Positions 46,322 through 55,647 of a stretch of 64,000 nt of DNA are shown here, one piece after another; the first letter of the stretch is position 1; each line of letters opens with the position of its first letter. Where the stretch lies: assembly GCF_012275515.1 (NCBI RefSeq), contig NZ_JAAZQL010000001.1, positions 1,037,006 to 1,101,005 on the forward strand. Direction: 5' to 3'. Below the pieces are notes generated by a model. It did no database searches and was not told the origin of the DNA. It saw nothing but the letters and a program-made list of their open reading frames with translations. The translations under genes were made by a program, and so were the position numbers. The DNA is from Novosphingobium sp. SG707. GTDB taxonomy: Bacteria > Pseudomonadota > Alphaproteobacteria > Sphingomonadales > Sphingomonadaceae.

Positions 46322-47704
46322 TTATTCTGCGGCCTGAGGCGCCTGCGCGGGGGCGAAGGGCGCGCTGGCGGTGGCCCCGCCATTCAGGGCAAGCGCCAGT
46401 TGCGCCGTGTCCAGCTTGCCTTCCCAGCGTGAAACGACGACCGTGGCCACTGCATTGCCGATGAAATTGGTCAGGCTGCGGCATTCGCTCATAAAGCGGT
46501 CGATGCCCAAAATCAGCGCCATGCCCGCCACCGGCACACTGGGCACGATGGACAAGGTGGCCGCCAGCGTGATGAAGCCCGCGCCCGTTACCCCCGCTGC
46601 GCCCTTGGACGAGAGCATCGCGACCGCCAGCAGCGACAATTGCTGGCCAAGGGACAGATCCACATTGCAGGCCTGCGCGATGAAGAGCGCGGCCAGCGTC
46701 ATATAGATATTGGTGCCGTCCAGATTGAAGGAATAGCCCGTCGGCACGACAAGGCCGACAATCGACTTGGGGCAGCCGGCCCGCTCCATCTTTTCGATCA
46801 GACTGGGCAGCGCGCTTTCGGACGAGGATGTGCCCAGCACGAGCAGCAGTTCATCCTTGAGATAGGCCACCAGCTTGAAGATCGAAAAACCGCAGGCCCA
46901 GCCCACCAGACCCAGCACCACGATCACGAACAGCAGCGAGGTGAGATAGAAAGTGGCCACCAGCCCGGCCAGATGGACCAGTGCCCCGGTACCATATTTG
47001 CCGATGGTGAAGGCCATGGCCCCGAAGGCCCCGAAAGGCGCGGCGCGCATCAGGATCGACACCACCTTGAAGATCGCCAGCGACACCTCCTCCAGCGCCG
47101 CCACAAGACGCTCGGTGCGTTCGCCCAGCAAGGCAAGGCTGGTGCCGAACAGGATCGCCACGAACAGCGTTTGCAGGATGCTGCCCTCGGACAGCGCGCC
47201 GACGAAGGTTTCCGGGATGATGCCCACCAGAAAGCCGGTGACCGTGGTTTCATGGGCCTTTTCGGCATAATCGGCCACTTTGCTGGCATCCAGCGTGGCC
47301 GGGTCGATATTCAGCCCCGCGCCGGGATGGACGACATTGGCCACGATCAGCCCGACAAACAGCGCCAGCGTGGAAAAGGTCAGGAAATAGGCAAAGGCCT
47401 TGCCCGCCACTCGCCCCACCGAGGCCAGATCGCGCATGCCCGCAATCCCTGTGGCAATGGTCAGGAAGATGACCGGGGCAATGATCATCTTGACCAGCTT
47501 GATGAAAGCATCGCCGATCGGCTTCATCGCCTCGCCCAGATGGGGGGAGAAATGGCCGAGCAGCACGCCTGCGGCAATGGCCGCCAGCACCTGAACATAG
47601 AGATGTCTGTACCAGGGGCGACGAATATCGGAATGGGGCACGCCGGTGCCTGCAAGGGCGAGATGGTCCATGGTCTTGGCTTTCAGTCCTTTCCACATGG
47701 CCAT
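46322..47704 (-). CDS. dctA: C4-dicarboxylate transporter DctA
   Basis: 460 residues of the DAACS family: [33 protein letters not shown], the serine-rich [40 protein letters not shown] and [19 protein letters not shown]. It imports succinate, fumarate and malate with protons. The ATG chosen ([10 protein letters not shown]) has AAGG upstream; MDHLALAG 11 codons later is an alternative. It is divergent from dctB-dctD, which should control it. Confidence 0.95.
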   Translation of the reverse strand: MAMWKGLKAKTMDHLALAGTGVPHSDIRRPWYRHLYVQVLAAIAAGVLLGHFSPHLGEAMKPIGDAFIKLVKMIIAPVIFLTIATGIAGMRDLASVGRVAGKAFAYFLTFSTLALFVGLIVANVVHPGAGLNIDPATLDASKVADYAEKAHETTVTGFLVGIIPETFVGALSEGSILQTLFVAILFGTSLALLGERTERLVAALEEVSLAIFKVVSILMRAAPFGAFGAMAFTIGKYGTGALVHLAGLVATFYLTSLLFVIVVLGLVGWACGFSIFKLVAYLKDELLLVLGTSSSESALPSLIEKMERAGCPKSIVGLVVPTGYSFNLDGTNIYMTLAALFIAQACNVDLSLGQQLSLLAVAMLSSKGAAGVTGAGFITLAATLSIVPSVPVAGMALILGIDRFMSECRSLTNFIGNAVATVVVSRWEGKLDTAQLALALNGGATASAPFAPAQAPQAAE

Positions 47705-47869
47705 GGCGAACCTTCTTGTGGATCCGTGGCCATAGGGGGCAGGATATGGGCGGCGGACATGCGGGCAAAACGGGATTGGAAAATCCATATTTTCCTTTTT
47801 ATGTCATACTCTTAAATAAAAACTGTCAGATATATGCGGGCAAGTTTTGACATTCCTCCCAAATACCGA

Positions 47870-47887
47870 TGTGCAAATATTGGCACA
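47870..47887. promoter_or_regulatory. 18-bp palindrome in the dctA/dctB control region
   Basis: TGTGCAAATATTGGCACA is palindromic except for one pair. It lies about 165 bp upstream of dctA and 28 bp upstream of dctB, a plausible DctD binding site. The TGGCAC within it is not part of a correctly spaced sigma-54 promoter. Confidence 0.5.
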
Positions 47888-47914
47888 TCGCGCATGCCGG
47901 ACTAAAACAGGCGC

Positions 47915-49624
47915 ATGTTGCCCACGAATCATCCTTTGCGCCTGCGCTGGGCCATCACCGGCCTGATCGCCGCGATGGCAGCGGCGGCGCTGGCCTATGT
48001 CGTGGTCGAAAGGCGGAGGCTGGCGCTGGAAATGGACACCGCCCGCACCGACATGCTGATGCGAAAGGCGCTGATCACCAGCGAGATGGCGCGCTTTCGC
48101 CTGCTGCCCATCGCGCTTGCCGATGATCGGGACGTGGTTCTCGCCTTGCAGGGCAGCGCCAGCGCGCGCTCCGCGCTCAACCACAAGCTGGAAGGTCTGG
48201 TGACGGCGACCGGCGCCCCCATCATCTATGTCATCGGCGCAGATGGCAAAGCCATTGCCGCCAGCAACTGGCGATCACCCAAAAGCTTTGTCGGATCCGA
48301 TTACAGCCGACGCCGCTATTTCCGCGACGCGCTGGCCCATGGCGGCGCCAGCCATTTCGCGATGGGCACGGTCAGCCGCCGACCGGGCCTCTATATCGCC
48401 CAGCGCACCGCGCAGGGCGGCGTGGTCACCATCAAGCTCGAATTTGACCGGATCGAGGCGGACTGGGCCAAAGGGGACGGCACCACTTTTGTCACCGACG
48501 AAAATGGTATTGTCCTTGTGTCCAGCCGTCCAGGATGGCGCTTTTACCTGACCAGGCCGGTGCCGGGGGCCGCGCTGGCCGCCTTTGACGCCGATGCGAT
48601 GGTGTCGCCCCTTGCCGCAAGGTTCATTCCCGCCAGCCTGCGCGCGCAACACGCGACGCTGGAAGGGCGCCCCGTGATCCTGTTGCAGGAAGCGCTGGCC
48701 CAGCCGGGCTGGTCGATCACCCTTTTGCGTCCGGTGGATGGGGCGATCCTGTTTGCCCGCATCGCTGCGGCGGTGGCCGCCGCGCTGGTGCTGGGCATGG
48801 TGGTTATCGGCTGGATGTGGCTGGAACGCGGCCGTGAGCGGCGGGCCCGAACCGACGAGCTGGAACAGGCCGTGGCCGACCGCACCGCCGATCTGCGCCG
48901 GGAAATGGACGAGCGCGCCGCCTTGGAAGCGCGCGCGGCGGACCTTCGTGAGGGGCTGCGTCAGGCCAACCGGCTGGCCTCGCTGGGCCAGATCACCGCC
49001 AGCGTGGCCCATGAAACCGCCCAGCCCGTCGCCGCCATCCGCACCTATGCCGATACCAGCCGCCTGCTGCTGGAGCGCGGCGACAGCGAGACGGTTCATA
49101 AAAACCTCAACACCATCGCCCGCCTTGCCGATCGCATTGGCTCGGTGACCGCCGAGCTGCGCGGCTTTTCGCGCCGGGGCGCAACGGATCAGGCCCCTGT
49201 TGCGGTCAGCGAGGTGATCGAGGGCGCGCTGCTGATCCTGAAAGAGCAGTTGAAAGGCATCGCGGTGGACCTGCCCGATGATGACGCCATGGTGGAAGGG
49301 GGCAAGGTCAGGCTGGAGCAGGTTCTGGTCAATCTGCTGCAAAACGCCGCGCAGGCGCTGCGCGGCACGCCCACCCCCGCCATCACGCTGCGGCTGTACA
49401 GGAAGGATCAGGCCATCACGCTTGCCATTTCCGACAATGGCCCCGGCATTGCCGAGGATCTGAAAGCCCGCCTGTTCACCCCCTTTGTCACCAGCCGCCC
49501 GGATGGGCTGGGCCTTGGCCTGGTCATCTCTCAGGATATCATGACCGATGCGGGCGGCACACTGCGCTATGTCGATCAACCGGAGGGCGCCTGCTTTGAA
49601 ATGACGATGAGGCCCGCGACATGA
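47915..49624 (+). CDS. dctB: C4-dicarboxylate sensor histidine kinase DctB
   Basis: 569 residues: two membrane helices (about 12-31 and 280-300) flanking a periplasmic double-PAS sensor (IYVIGADGKAIAASNW, SDYSRRRYFRDAL, FVTDENGIVLVSSRPGWRF), a coiled coil, HisKA with the phosphorylated H366 in SVAHETAQPVAAIR, and HATPase_c (NLLQNAAQALRG, DNGPGI, GLGLGLVIS). It senses C4-dicarboxylates and phosphorylates DctD. The H-box reads HETAQP instead of the usual HEINQP. It overlaps dctD by ATGA. Confidence 0.93.
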   Translation: MLPTNHPLRLRWAITGLIAAMAAAALAYVVVERRRLALEMDTARTDMLMRKALITSEMARFRLLPIALADDRDVVLALQGSASARSALNHKLEGLVTATGAPIIYVIGADGKAIAASNWRSPKSFVGSDYSRRRYFRDALAHGGASHFAMGTVSRRPGLYIAQRTAQGGVVTIKLEFDRIEADWAKGDGTTFVTDENGIVLVSSRPGWRFYLTRPVPGAALAAFDADAMVSPLAARFIPASLRAQHATLEGRPVILLQEALAQPGWSITLLRPVDGAILFARIAAAVAAALVLGMVVIGWMWLERGRERRARTDELEQAVADRTADLRREMDERAALEARAADLREGLRQANRLASLGQITASVAHETAQPVAAIRTYADTSRLLLERGDSETVHKNLNTIARLADRIGSVTAELRGFSRRGATDQAPVAVSEVIEGALLILKEQLKGIAVDLPDDDAMVEGGKVRLEQVLVNLLQNAAQALRGTPTPAITLRLYRKDQAITLAISDNGPGIAEDLKARLFTPFVTSRPDGLGLGLVISQDIMTDAGGTLRYVDQPEGACFEMTMRPAT

Positions 49625-50916
49625 CCGCCGCCCTGCCCCTTGTGGCGCTTATCGATGACGACGATGACCTGCGCGAGGCCGCCACGCAATTGCTCGGTCT
49701 GGCCGGTTATCAGGTTCTGGGTTTTTCGGGCGGGGTCGAGGCCGCACAGGCGATTGGCGCGGATTTTGCCGGGATCGTCATTTCCGATGTGCGTATGCCG
49801 CAAATGTCGGGGGTGGAATTGTTTCGCCTCCTGCAGGAGCGCGACCGGGATCTTCCCGTGCTGCTGATTTCGGGCCATGCCGATGTCCAGATGGCGGTGG
49901 ACGCGCTCAAGGCGGGCGCGTGGGATTTCATTGAAAAGCCTTTTGCGCCCGATGCCTTGCTGGCGGCGGCGGGGCGGGCCACCAAGGCCCGGCGGTTGGT
50001 GCTGGAAAATCGCGCGCTTCGCCGTGCGGCCCAGGGCGGCGCGGAACAGGCCCTTCTGGGCGAAACCTCGATGATCCGGCGCTTGCGGGCGATGATTCCG
50101 GTGCTGGGCCAAAGCGACATTGACCTTGCCATCGAAGGCCAGACCGGCACCGGCAAGGAATTGTTCGCGCGCTGTGTCCACCGGGCGGGAGCCCGATCCC
50201 GGCACCGCTTTGTGACCGTGGACTGCGCTGTAATCCCGCCCGCGATAGTCGAAAAGGAAATGTTTGCCCGGGGCGGCACCATCTCCTCCAGCCATCGCGG
50301 CACGCTGTTTCTGGACAATCTGGATCAGGCCGGGGAAGATCTGCAAAGGCGACTGGCCCAATTTGCCGAGAAACGCGCCATCGCGCTGGACACGCGCGAC
50401 CCTGAAGCCATCGACACACGCATCATCGCCAGCATGGCCGAGGGCAGACGCGGGCATGTGTCCGACGCGCTTTATCACCGCGTCGCGGGCGTACCGCTGC
50501 GTATGCCGCCTCTGGCCGAAAGGCGGGCGGATATCCGGCTGCTGTTTGCCCATTTCCTGCAAAAGGCGGCCGAGCGGCTGGACCGCCCGGTACCGCCCAT
50601 CGACGACAGCATCCATCATCTCGACACCCGGGACTGGCCCGGCAATCTGCGCGAATTGGAGAATTTCGCCGAACGCTATTGTCTGGGGCTGGAAAGCCAT
50701 GGCGAAGCCGCATCGACCGGCCACAAGGCCACGCTGCCCGAACGGTTGGATGCGTTTGAAAGCGCGGCCATTCTTCAGGCAGTGCAGGAGGCCAAAGGCG
50801 AGATGGCGCGCGCCATCGGCCTGCTGGGCATTCCGCGCAAGACCTTCTATTATCGCGCCAAAAGGCTGGGACTGGATCTGCGGTCCATGCGGGCCGATAT
50901 CATGGACGAGAGATGA
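49621..50916 (+). CDS. dctD: C4-dicarboxylate response regulator DctD, AAA+ domain lacking GAFTGA
   Basis: 431 residues: receiver domain (D56 in VISDVRMP, K106 in IEKPF), AAA+ domain with Walker A GQTGTGKE (173-180), and a Fis-type helix-turn-helix (MARAIGLLGIPRKTFYYRAK). The part between Walker A and Walker B is shortened, with no GAFTGA loop. Walker B reads GTLFLDNLD, so the usual glutamate is asparagine (N233). Regulators without GAFTGA, such as TyrR and Rhodobacter NtrC, act with sigma-70, so this DctD may not use sigma-54. Confidence 0.9.
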   Translation: MTAALPLVALIDDDDDLREAATQLLGLAGYQVLGFSGGVEAAQAIGADFAGIVISDVRMPQMSGVELFRLLQERDRDLPVLLISGHADVQMAVDALKAGAWDFIEKPFAPDALLAAAGRATKARRLVLENRALRRAAQGGAEQALLGETSMIRRLRAMIPVLGQSDIDLAIEGQTGTGKELFARCVHRAGARSRHRFVTVDCAVIPPAIVEKEMFARGGTISSSHRGTLFLDNLDQAGEDLQRRLAQFAEKRAIALDTRDPEAIDTRIIASMAEGRRGHVSDALYHRVAGVPLRMPPLAERRADIRLLFAHFLQKAAERLDRPVPPIDDSIHHLDTRDWPGNLRELENFAERYCLGLESHGEAASTGHKATLPERLDAFESAAILQAVQEAKGEMARAIGLLGIPRKTFYYRAKRLGLDLRSMRADIMDER

Positions 50917-50931
50917 TGCGCGCAAGGCGTC

Positions 50932-53316
50932 TCAGGGCGTCAGTTCGATCACGCTTTCCGCATTGGCCTTGACCGCCGCCTCGCTGAACAGGAAGGGGAC
51001 ATATTGTCCCGCTGCCCAGCGCGGAAACAGATCGCGGTAATGCGGGCTTTGCGGATCGCCCGACTGGCCCGGCGTGTTGATGATACGCGAATTGTCCCAC
51101 GCGCCCACGTCCAGCACCATCCGCACCGAGGCGCCCGCCATCACGCCAAAGCCCGCGCCACGATAGGTGGCCGCCGCCGGTGTCGAGCCCGACCCGGCAA
51201 TCTGCAGGGGGCCGACCGACCATTGCGGCTTTTCCAGCGCGGGCGCGACGCGCGCCGCTGCGGGCGCCCAATCGGCACGGTGCAGATCGCCCCAGCGCCA
51301 CGCCTTGGGATCGGGCCCCAGCAATTTGGTCGCCTCGGCCCATGCCCCGGCCAGCGAGAGGCCGACCACCTTGTCCCTTACCGCCGCCGGATCGGACCCC
51401 AGACGCGGATCGAGCGCCGCCAGCCAGTCGATCACACCGGGAATCGAGGCATCGGCAAAGAAGGGCTGAAGATCAGGCGACACCACCGCCTCGGCCAGAG
51501 CCTTGCGCAAATGGCGCGCGATCCAGATTTCGTAAAGCGCGGCCTGGGCGCTGTCGACGCCTTCATAGCCGTTCCAGCCACGCAGCAGCGCGGCCGCCCG
51601 TGCCGCATCCCCCGACAGGCCGCCCACATTCCCGACCAGCGCCGCGCTGCGCGCCGCCAGCGGGCTGGTCACGTCGGTCTGGATCGCCTCCATATCGGCA
51701 AGGCTTAATTTCGGTTTGGCCGAGAGCAAGGTCTCGATCCGGTCAATGCGCGAGCGGTCCACCCATTCATAGCCGATGGGCTGTTTGTTCGAATCATAAC
51801 CCTTGTCCAGATTCATCTGATTGGCGGTCGCCACCCAGCCGCGCGCGGGGTTCTTGATCATCGGCAGATCATCGGGCTTCACCATGCCCTGCCATTCATA
51901 GCGCCCATCGCCCGGCACCGGCATCAGGCCGTCCCACCCCTTGCGCCGGGGCACAAAGGCCGAGGCGCGCCAGCCGATGTCGCCATGCGTATCGGCATAG
52001 ACCAGATTGAGCGGCGGCGCCCCCCAGCGCTGATGCGCGATCTCGAAATCATTCCATTGCGTGGCGCCGAACATCCATGCCGCGTTGAAATAGCCCGAAG
52101 CGCCCGGCTCGCTCCATACCGTACGCATGGCGAAGGCGAGGCCTTTTTCCGCATCCTCATAGATCACCGGGCCGTGACGGGTGAATTTCAATTCGATCTG
52201 GCGCGCGCCCTCGCCTTTGACCGCCAACGGCTGGCGGTCCACTTCAAAGGGCGTCCATGCGCCCTTGTAGAAATAGGCGCCGGGATGATCCTTGCTGATC
52301 TTGTAGACATAGAGGTCTTCCTGATCGGCGTAGAAGATCGTGATCCCCCATGCCGCAACCTCATTATGGCCAAAGGTCAGACCGGGCAGCGCAGGCTCCC
52401 CCGCCCCGGCGATATGCAGGCCGGGCGCGTTGATATCGACCACATAGCGCAGCGACGGCACGCCATGCCCGCGATGGGGATCATTGGCCAGAATGGGGCG
52501 GCCCGTCTGCGAATGGGCGGCATCCACCACCCAATTGTTCGACCCTTCGCCCTGTTCATTGATGTTGCGCAGGGCCAATGTCACATTGCCCTCCGCCGAG
52601 GCCAGCTTCACCCCGTCGAAGGAGACATCGCCGGTGGCCAGCACATAATCGCGCATCAGCTTTTCCGGCACGGCGCAGGGGTCCAGCCCCTTGGGCACCA
52701 CCGGTTCATGCGCGGGCGAGAGGAAGCGGCGCAGGTTTTCCCATTTCAGGCTGCCCTTGCAAATGGCGCGGGCGCGGGTGGCCTCCGATGCGGCATTGCT
52801 GACCAGCGTATGGCTGCGGATACGGACGATATCCTCGGCGGTGAAACGTTCCGGCTTCGTCCCGGTCAGGGTGAATTCGCGCGGCAGGGGCGCCTTGCCC
52901 GCCTCGACCTGCGCGATATAGGCGTTGACGCCATCGGCAAAGGCCTGCGTCATTGCCTGCGCTCCGGCGGGATAGGCGGCCCATTCCCGGCCCATACCGC
53001 CGCGATAAAGGAACAGCCGCGCGGCACGGTCCTTTTCCGCAAAACCGGGGCCGAAACTTTCCGCCAGACGCCCCAGCCCACGCTTGCGCCACAGGTCGAT
53101 CTGCCACAGCCGGTCGCGCGCGGCATTATAGCCCTGGACGAAGAAGGCATCATGCGTGCTGGCGGCATAGATATGCGCAATGCCCCAGTGATCGACCACG
53201 ATCCTTGCCGGGGCGGCAAGACCTTCGAGCCTGCGCGCTTCCTGCGCCATGGCATGAGGCGCGGCAGCAAGCAGCGGCAGCGCCGCAAGCAGGCGAATGG
53301 CGGATGGCTTGAGCAT
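50932..53316 (-). CDS. Penicillin acylase family protein (N-terminal-nucleophile amidase)
   Basis: 794 residues: signal peptide (LLAALPLLAAAPHAMAQ), alpha chain with VVDHWGIAHIYA and the FVQGYNAARDRLWQIDLWRKRG block, then the autocleavage site before the nucleophile serine (EGSNNWVVDAAHSQTGRP) and NDPHRGHGVPS of the beta chain. Such periplasmic enzymes cleave amides: beta-lactams, acyl-homoserine lactones or aryl-acyl amides. The start is the ATG at the signal peptide; the frame is open 65 codons further but without signals. It converges with dctD with 15 bp between them. Confidence 0.92.
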   Translation of the reverse strand: MLKPSAIRLLAALPLLAAAPHAMAQEARRLEGLAAPARIVVDHWGIAHIYAASTHDAFFVQGYNAARDRLWQIDLWRKRGLGRLAESFGPGFAEKDRAARLFLYRGGMGREWAAYPAGAQAMTQAFADGVNAYIAQVEAGKAPLPREFTLTGTKPERFTAEDIVRIRSHTLVSNAASEATRARAICKGSLKWENLRRFLSPAHEPVVPKGLDPCAVPEKLMRDYVLATGDVSFDGVKLASAEGNVTLALRNINEQGEGSNNWVVDAAHSQTGRPILANDPHRGHGVPSLRYVVDINAPGLHIAGAGEPALPGLTFGHNEVAAWGITIFYADQEDLYVYKISKDHPGAYFYKGAWTPFEVDRQPLAVKGEGARQIELKFTRHGPVIYEDAEKGLAFAMRTVWSEPGASGYFNAAWMFGATQWNDFEIAHQRWGAPPLNLVYADTHGDIGWRASAFVPRRKGWDGLMPVPGDGRYEWQGMVKPDDLPMIKNPARGWVATANQMNLDKGYDSNKQPIGYEWVDRSRIDRIETLLSAKPKLSLADMEAIQTDVTSPLAARSAALVGNVGGLSGDAARAAALLRGWNGYEGVDSAQAALYEIWIARHLRKALAEAVVSPDLQPFFADASIPGVIDWLAALDPRLGSDPAAVRDKVVGLSLAGAWAEATKLLGPDPKAWRWGDLHRADWAPAAARVAPALEKPQWSVGPLQIAGSGSTPAAATYRGAGFGVMAGASVRMVLDVGAWDNSRIINTPGQSGDPQSPHYRDLFPRWAAGQYVPFLFSEAAVKANAESVIELTP

Positions 53317-53452
53317 AATAAAACTCCCCCTGTGGGTATCATCATGCCACAGCGGTCCTGCGCGGCAAGTGGGGGCAATGGCCGCATTTAGGCGTATTAG
53401 CAGGGGGTGGCAGGCCTGTGCGTGAGGTCTTTCGACAGCGTCGGCGCAAGAG

Positions 53453-55195
53453 TCATACCCGCAGGCGGACCGCATTGCGCCCCTGCGCCTTGACCTCGTA
53501 AAGGGCTTCATCGGCGGTTCGGAACAATTGGGCTTTGCTCCAGCCCGGCATCATCTGCGCAATGCCGCAGCTCAGCGTCACATATTCGGGATAGCCGCCC
53601 TCGATCGAGCCTGTCAGCCCACGGCATCTTTCAAGAATGCGGCCACAGACCTTGGCTGCCGTGGTGGCATCGGCACGGAACAGGATGGCGAATTCATCCC
53701 CTCCGATGCGGCCCACAAGGTCGGTCATACGGGTTTCCGTTCTCAGGCATTGGCCGATTCGGGAAAGGACTTCATCGCCCTTGCCATGGCCATATCGGTC
53801 ATTGATTTCCTTGAAATGGTCGACATCAATCAGGGCCAGCGAACAGGTCACGCCTTCCTTGAGCACTTCATGCACACCCTGATGGAATCCGGCCCGGTTG
53901 AGAACCTGTGTCAGATCATCGGTAAAAACCTTTTTGGCCAATTCGCGTTCGCGCAGCGCGCGGGCGGTGATATTGTGGAATGTGATCACGGCCCCCGATC
54001 CGGCAGCAATCGGGTCCAGCAGGGCAAAGGACGCCTCGACACAAAAGCCCTGATTTGACTGGAGTTCGACGACTGTCTCCCTGCCATCGAGAAAACCGTC
54101 GAGTTCGGGCCATTTTTGGGCCAGTTGCGGCAAGGAAAGGCCCACCAGATCCTGAGACGGGGTGTCGAGCAAGGCCTCTGTCGGCCCGCCCGCAAAGATG
54201 CAGCAGCCATGGGCATCGAAACCCAGCACCGCGTCCGGGCTGTTGGCCAGAATCATCCGGATGGATTTGTCTCGATCATCCAGTTTGGCCGAAAATTCGG
54301 CCCGCGAGGTGATGATGGCCACCACGGTCAGACAGGTGGCCAGCGTCATGATCAGATAGAATTGGAAAAAGATCGATTTCGCGAGCAGGTCGCCATGCAT
54401 CAGCGCAATCGGCCCCCGGTTCGCGATGGTGGCCAATGTGCCGATGACGGCCGTCATCAATATGCCGACCTTGATGCCATGGCGCCCCAGCGGAAAGGTC
54501 AGCAGGACAAGCGCGCTGACGGGCAGGAACAGCAGCGGCATGTCGGCCTGCCGGAAAACCAGATCGACCAGAGCGGCGTAGCCGACAAGCAGAACGAGCA
54601 TCTTCCAACGCTGGAGAGCGCTCTTGCCGCGATAGAATTCGGCATAGGAACCATCCCAGATCGAGTTGAAAAAGGGCGTCGCCACCACGATGCCCAGACC
54701 GTTGCTGAAAAACCAGCGCGCGAAGGAGGGCAGGAAAGGCTGCTGATAGATCGCCATCGAGGTGAGCGAACCGAATAGGCCGCCGATGGCGGGCGTAATC
54801 AGCCCGGCCCACAATACGAAAAGGCCCAGAGTCCGCATGTCCGAAAGGATGCTGGAGGTGGCAAGCCTGCGTTTGAGAGAAACGGCCGCCACCCAGACCT
54901 GCGCGATATTGATTGCGGCATAGAGTATATGCCCCCATGCAAAGCCGCGCACCACATCATTGGCCAGATGATTGGCAATCAGCCCCGCGACCAGCACCGG
55001 GCGCCATTGCGCGCGCGGCAATTGCAGCAGCAGGCCGAGAATGACGGCATCGGCAATCCAGATCGTGGCATGGTTGCGCCCGTCGCTGGTCAGACGCAGG
55101 GTCAGCGCCGCCAGGCAAAAATAGGCCACGCCCGCCCAAAGCGCACGCATGTAGCTGGGAGCCCGTTCGGGTGAAGGGGAGCAATCAGCATCCAT
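53453..55195 (-). CDS. Diguanylate cyclase with MASE1 and PAS domains
   Basis: 580 residues: an N-terminal MASE1 membrane sensor (about 8-9 hydrophobic segments, residues 15-300, with WIADAVILGLLL and RWFFSNGLGIVVATP), a PAS domain (ILANSPDAVLGFDAHG) and a GGDEF domain with intact active site (RIGGDEFAILF). An RxxD inhibitory site (RMTD) lies five residues before it. It should make cyclic di-GMP with product inhibition. The ribosome-binding site is weak; a Met 15 residues later is another possible start. Confidence 0.93.
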   Translation of the reverse strand: MDADCSPSPERAPSYMRALWAGVAYFCLAALTLRLTSDGRNHATIWIADAVILGLLLQLPRAQWRPVLVAGLIANHLANDVVRGFAWGHILYAAINIAQVWVAAVSLKRRLATSSILSDMRTLGLFVLWAGLITPAIGGLFGSLTSMAIYQQPFLPSFARWFFSNGLGIVVATPFFNSIWDGSYAEFYRGKSALQRWKMLVLLVGYAALVDLVFRQADMPLLFLPVSALVLLTFPLGRHGIKVGILMTAVIGTLATIANRGPIALMHGDLLAKSIFFQFYLIMTLATCLTVVAIITSRAEFSAKLDDRDKSIRMILANSPDAVLGFDAHGCCIFAGGPTEALLDTPSQDLVGLSLPQLAQKWPELDGFLDGRETVVELQSNQGFCVEASFALLDPIAAGSGAVITFHNITARALRERELAKKVFTDDLTQVLNRAGFHQGVHEVLKEGVTCSLALIDVDHFKEINDRYGHGKGDEVLSRIGQCLRTETRMTDLVGRIGGDEFAILFRADATTAAKVCGRILERCRGLTGSIEGGYPEYVTLSCGIAQMMPGWSKAQLFRTADEALYEVKAQGRNAVRLRV

Positions 55196-55647
55196 GGGTA
55201 AAAAGTGGTAAATCAGACGAATTAATAATACTATAAGCATCGGATAAGTTATATCCGAAGTGGATGCATTTATCGCCGTTTCGCATATAGATTACGGTCG
55301 ACCATTTCAGTCTTCCCTAATTCTTTCTTCCTAACATATAAGGCCATTCACTTATCAAAATTTGAGCCTCCTGCTCCACAAACCTCGCGGCGCGGAAACT
55401 TTGGCGGGTTTGGGGATGGCCGACGCGCGGGTCGGTCGGCAGAACCGTGGAGATGACGCTTGGCGCAATGGGTGCGCCGCCTCGGTCAGAACGGACACGC
55501 ACAACATCGCTGTTTGAGAATCCGTTATACAGCAATCCCCGCTCCCGCATTCTCGGGAGTAGGACCGGGCTGTTTCGGCGAAATTTCGCGAATGTTTCAG
55601 AAGGCGGCAAGGCCGCGCTGAGATAATCAGCGCGGCCAGATGCGGCA
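55196..55647. other. Intergenic region with a possible regulator gene remnant
   Basis: No intact gene. On the minus strand about 55317-55500, one frame reads APSVISTVLPTDPRVGHPQT and continues with ARFVEQEAQILISEW. This resembles the extreme C-terminus of some LysR-type regulators, but upstream of it the frame has no recognisable domain. It may be a gene remnant; identification is weak. An inverted repeat marks the end next to the TonB receptor. Confidence 0.3.
55611..55637. terminator. Perfect stem-loop after the second TonB receptor gene
   Basis: GGCCGCGCTGA-GATAA-TCAGCGCGGCC, an 11-bp perfect stem with a 5-nt loop, 10 bp beyond the receptor stop codon. No T-run follows, but position and strength suit a transcript 3' end. 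Confidence 0.6.

Noticed and set aside
47881..47898. TGGCAC near dctB as a sigma-54 promoter
   Set aside because: The following TGC is 2 bp too far (GG to GC spacing is 12 instead of 10), and the TGGCAC is better explained as one arm of the 18-bp palindrome.
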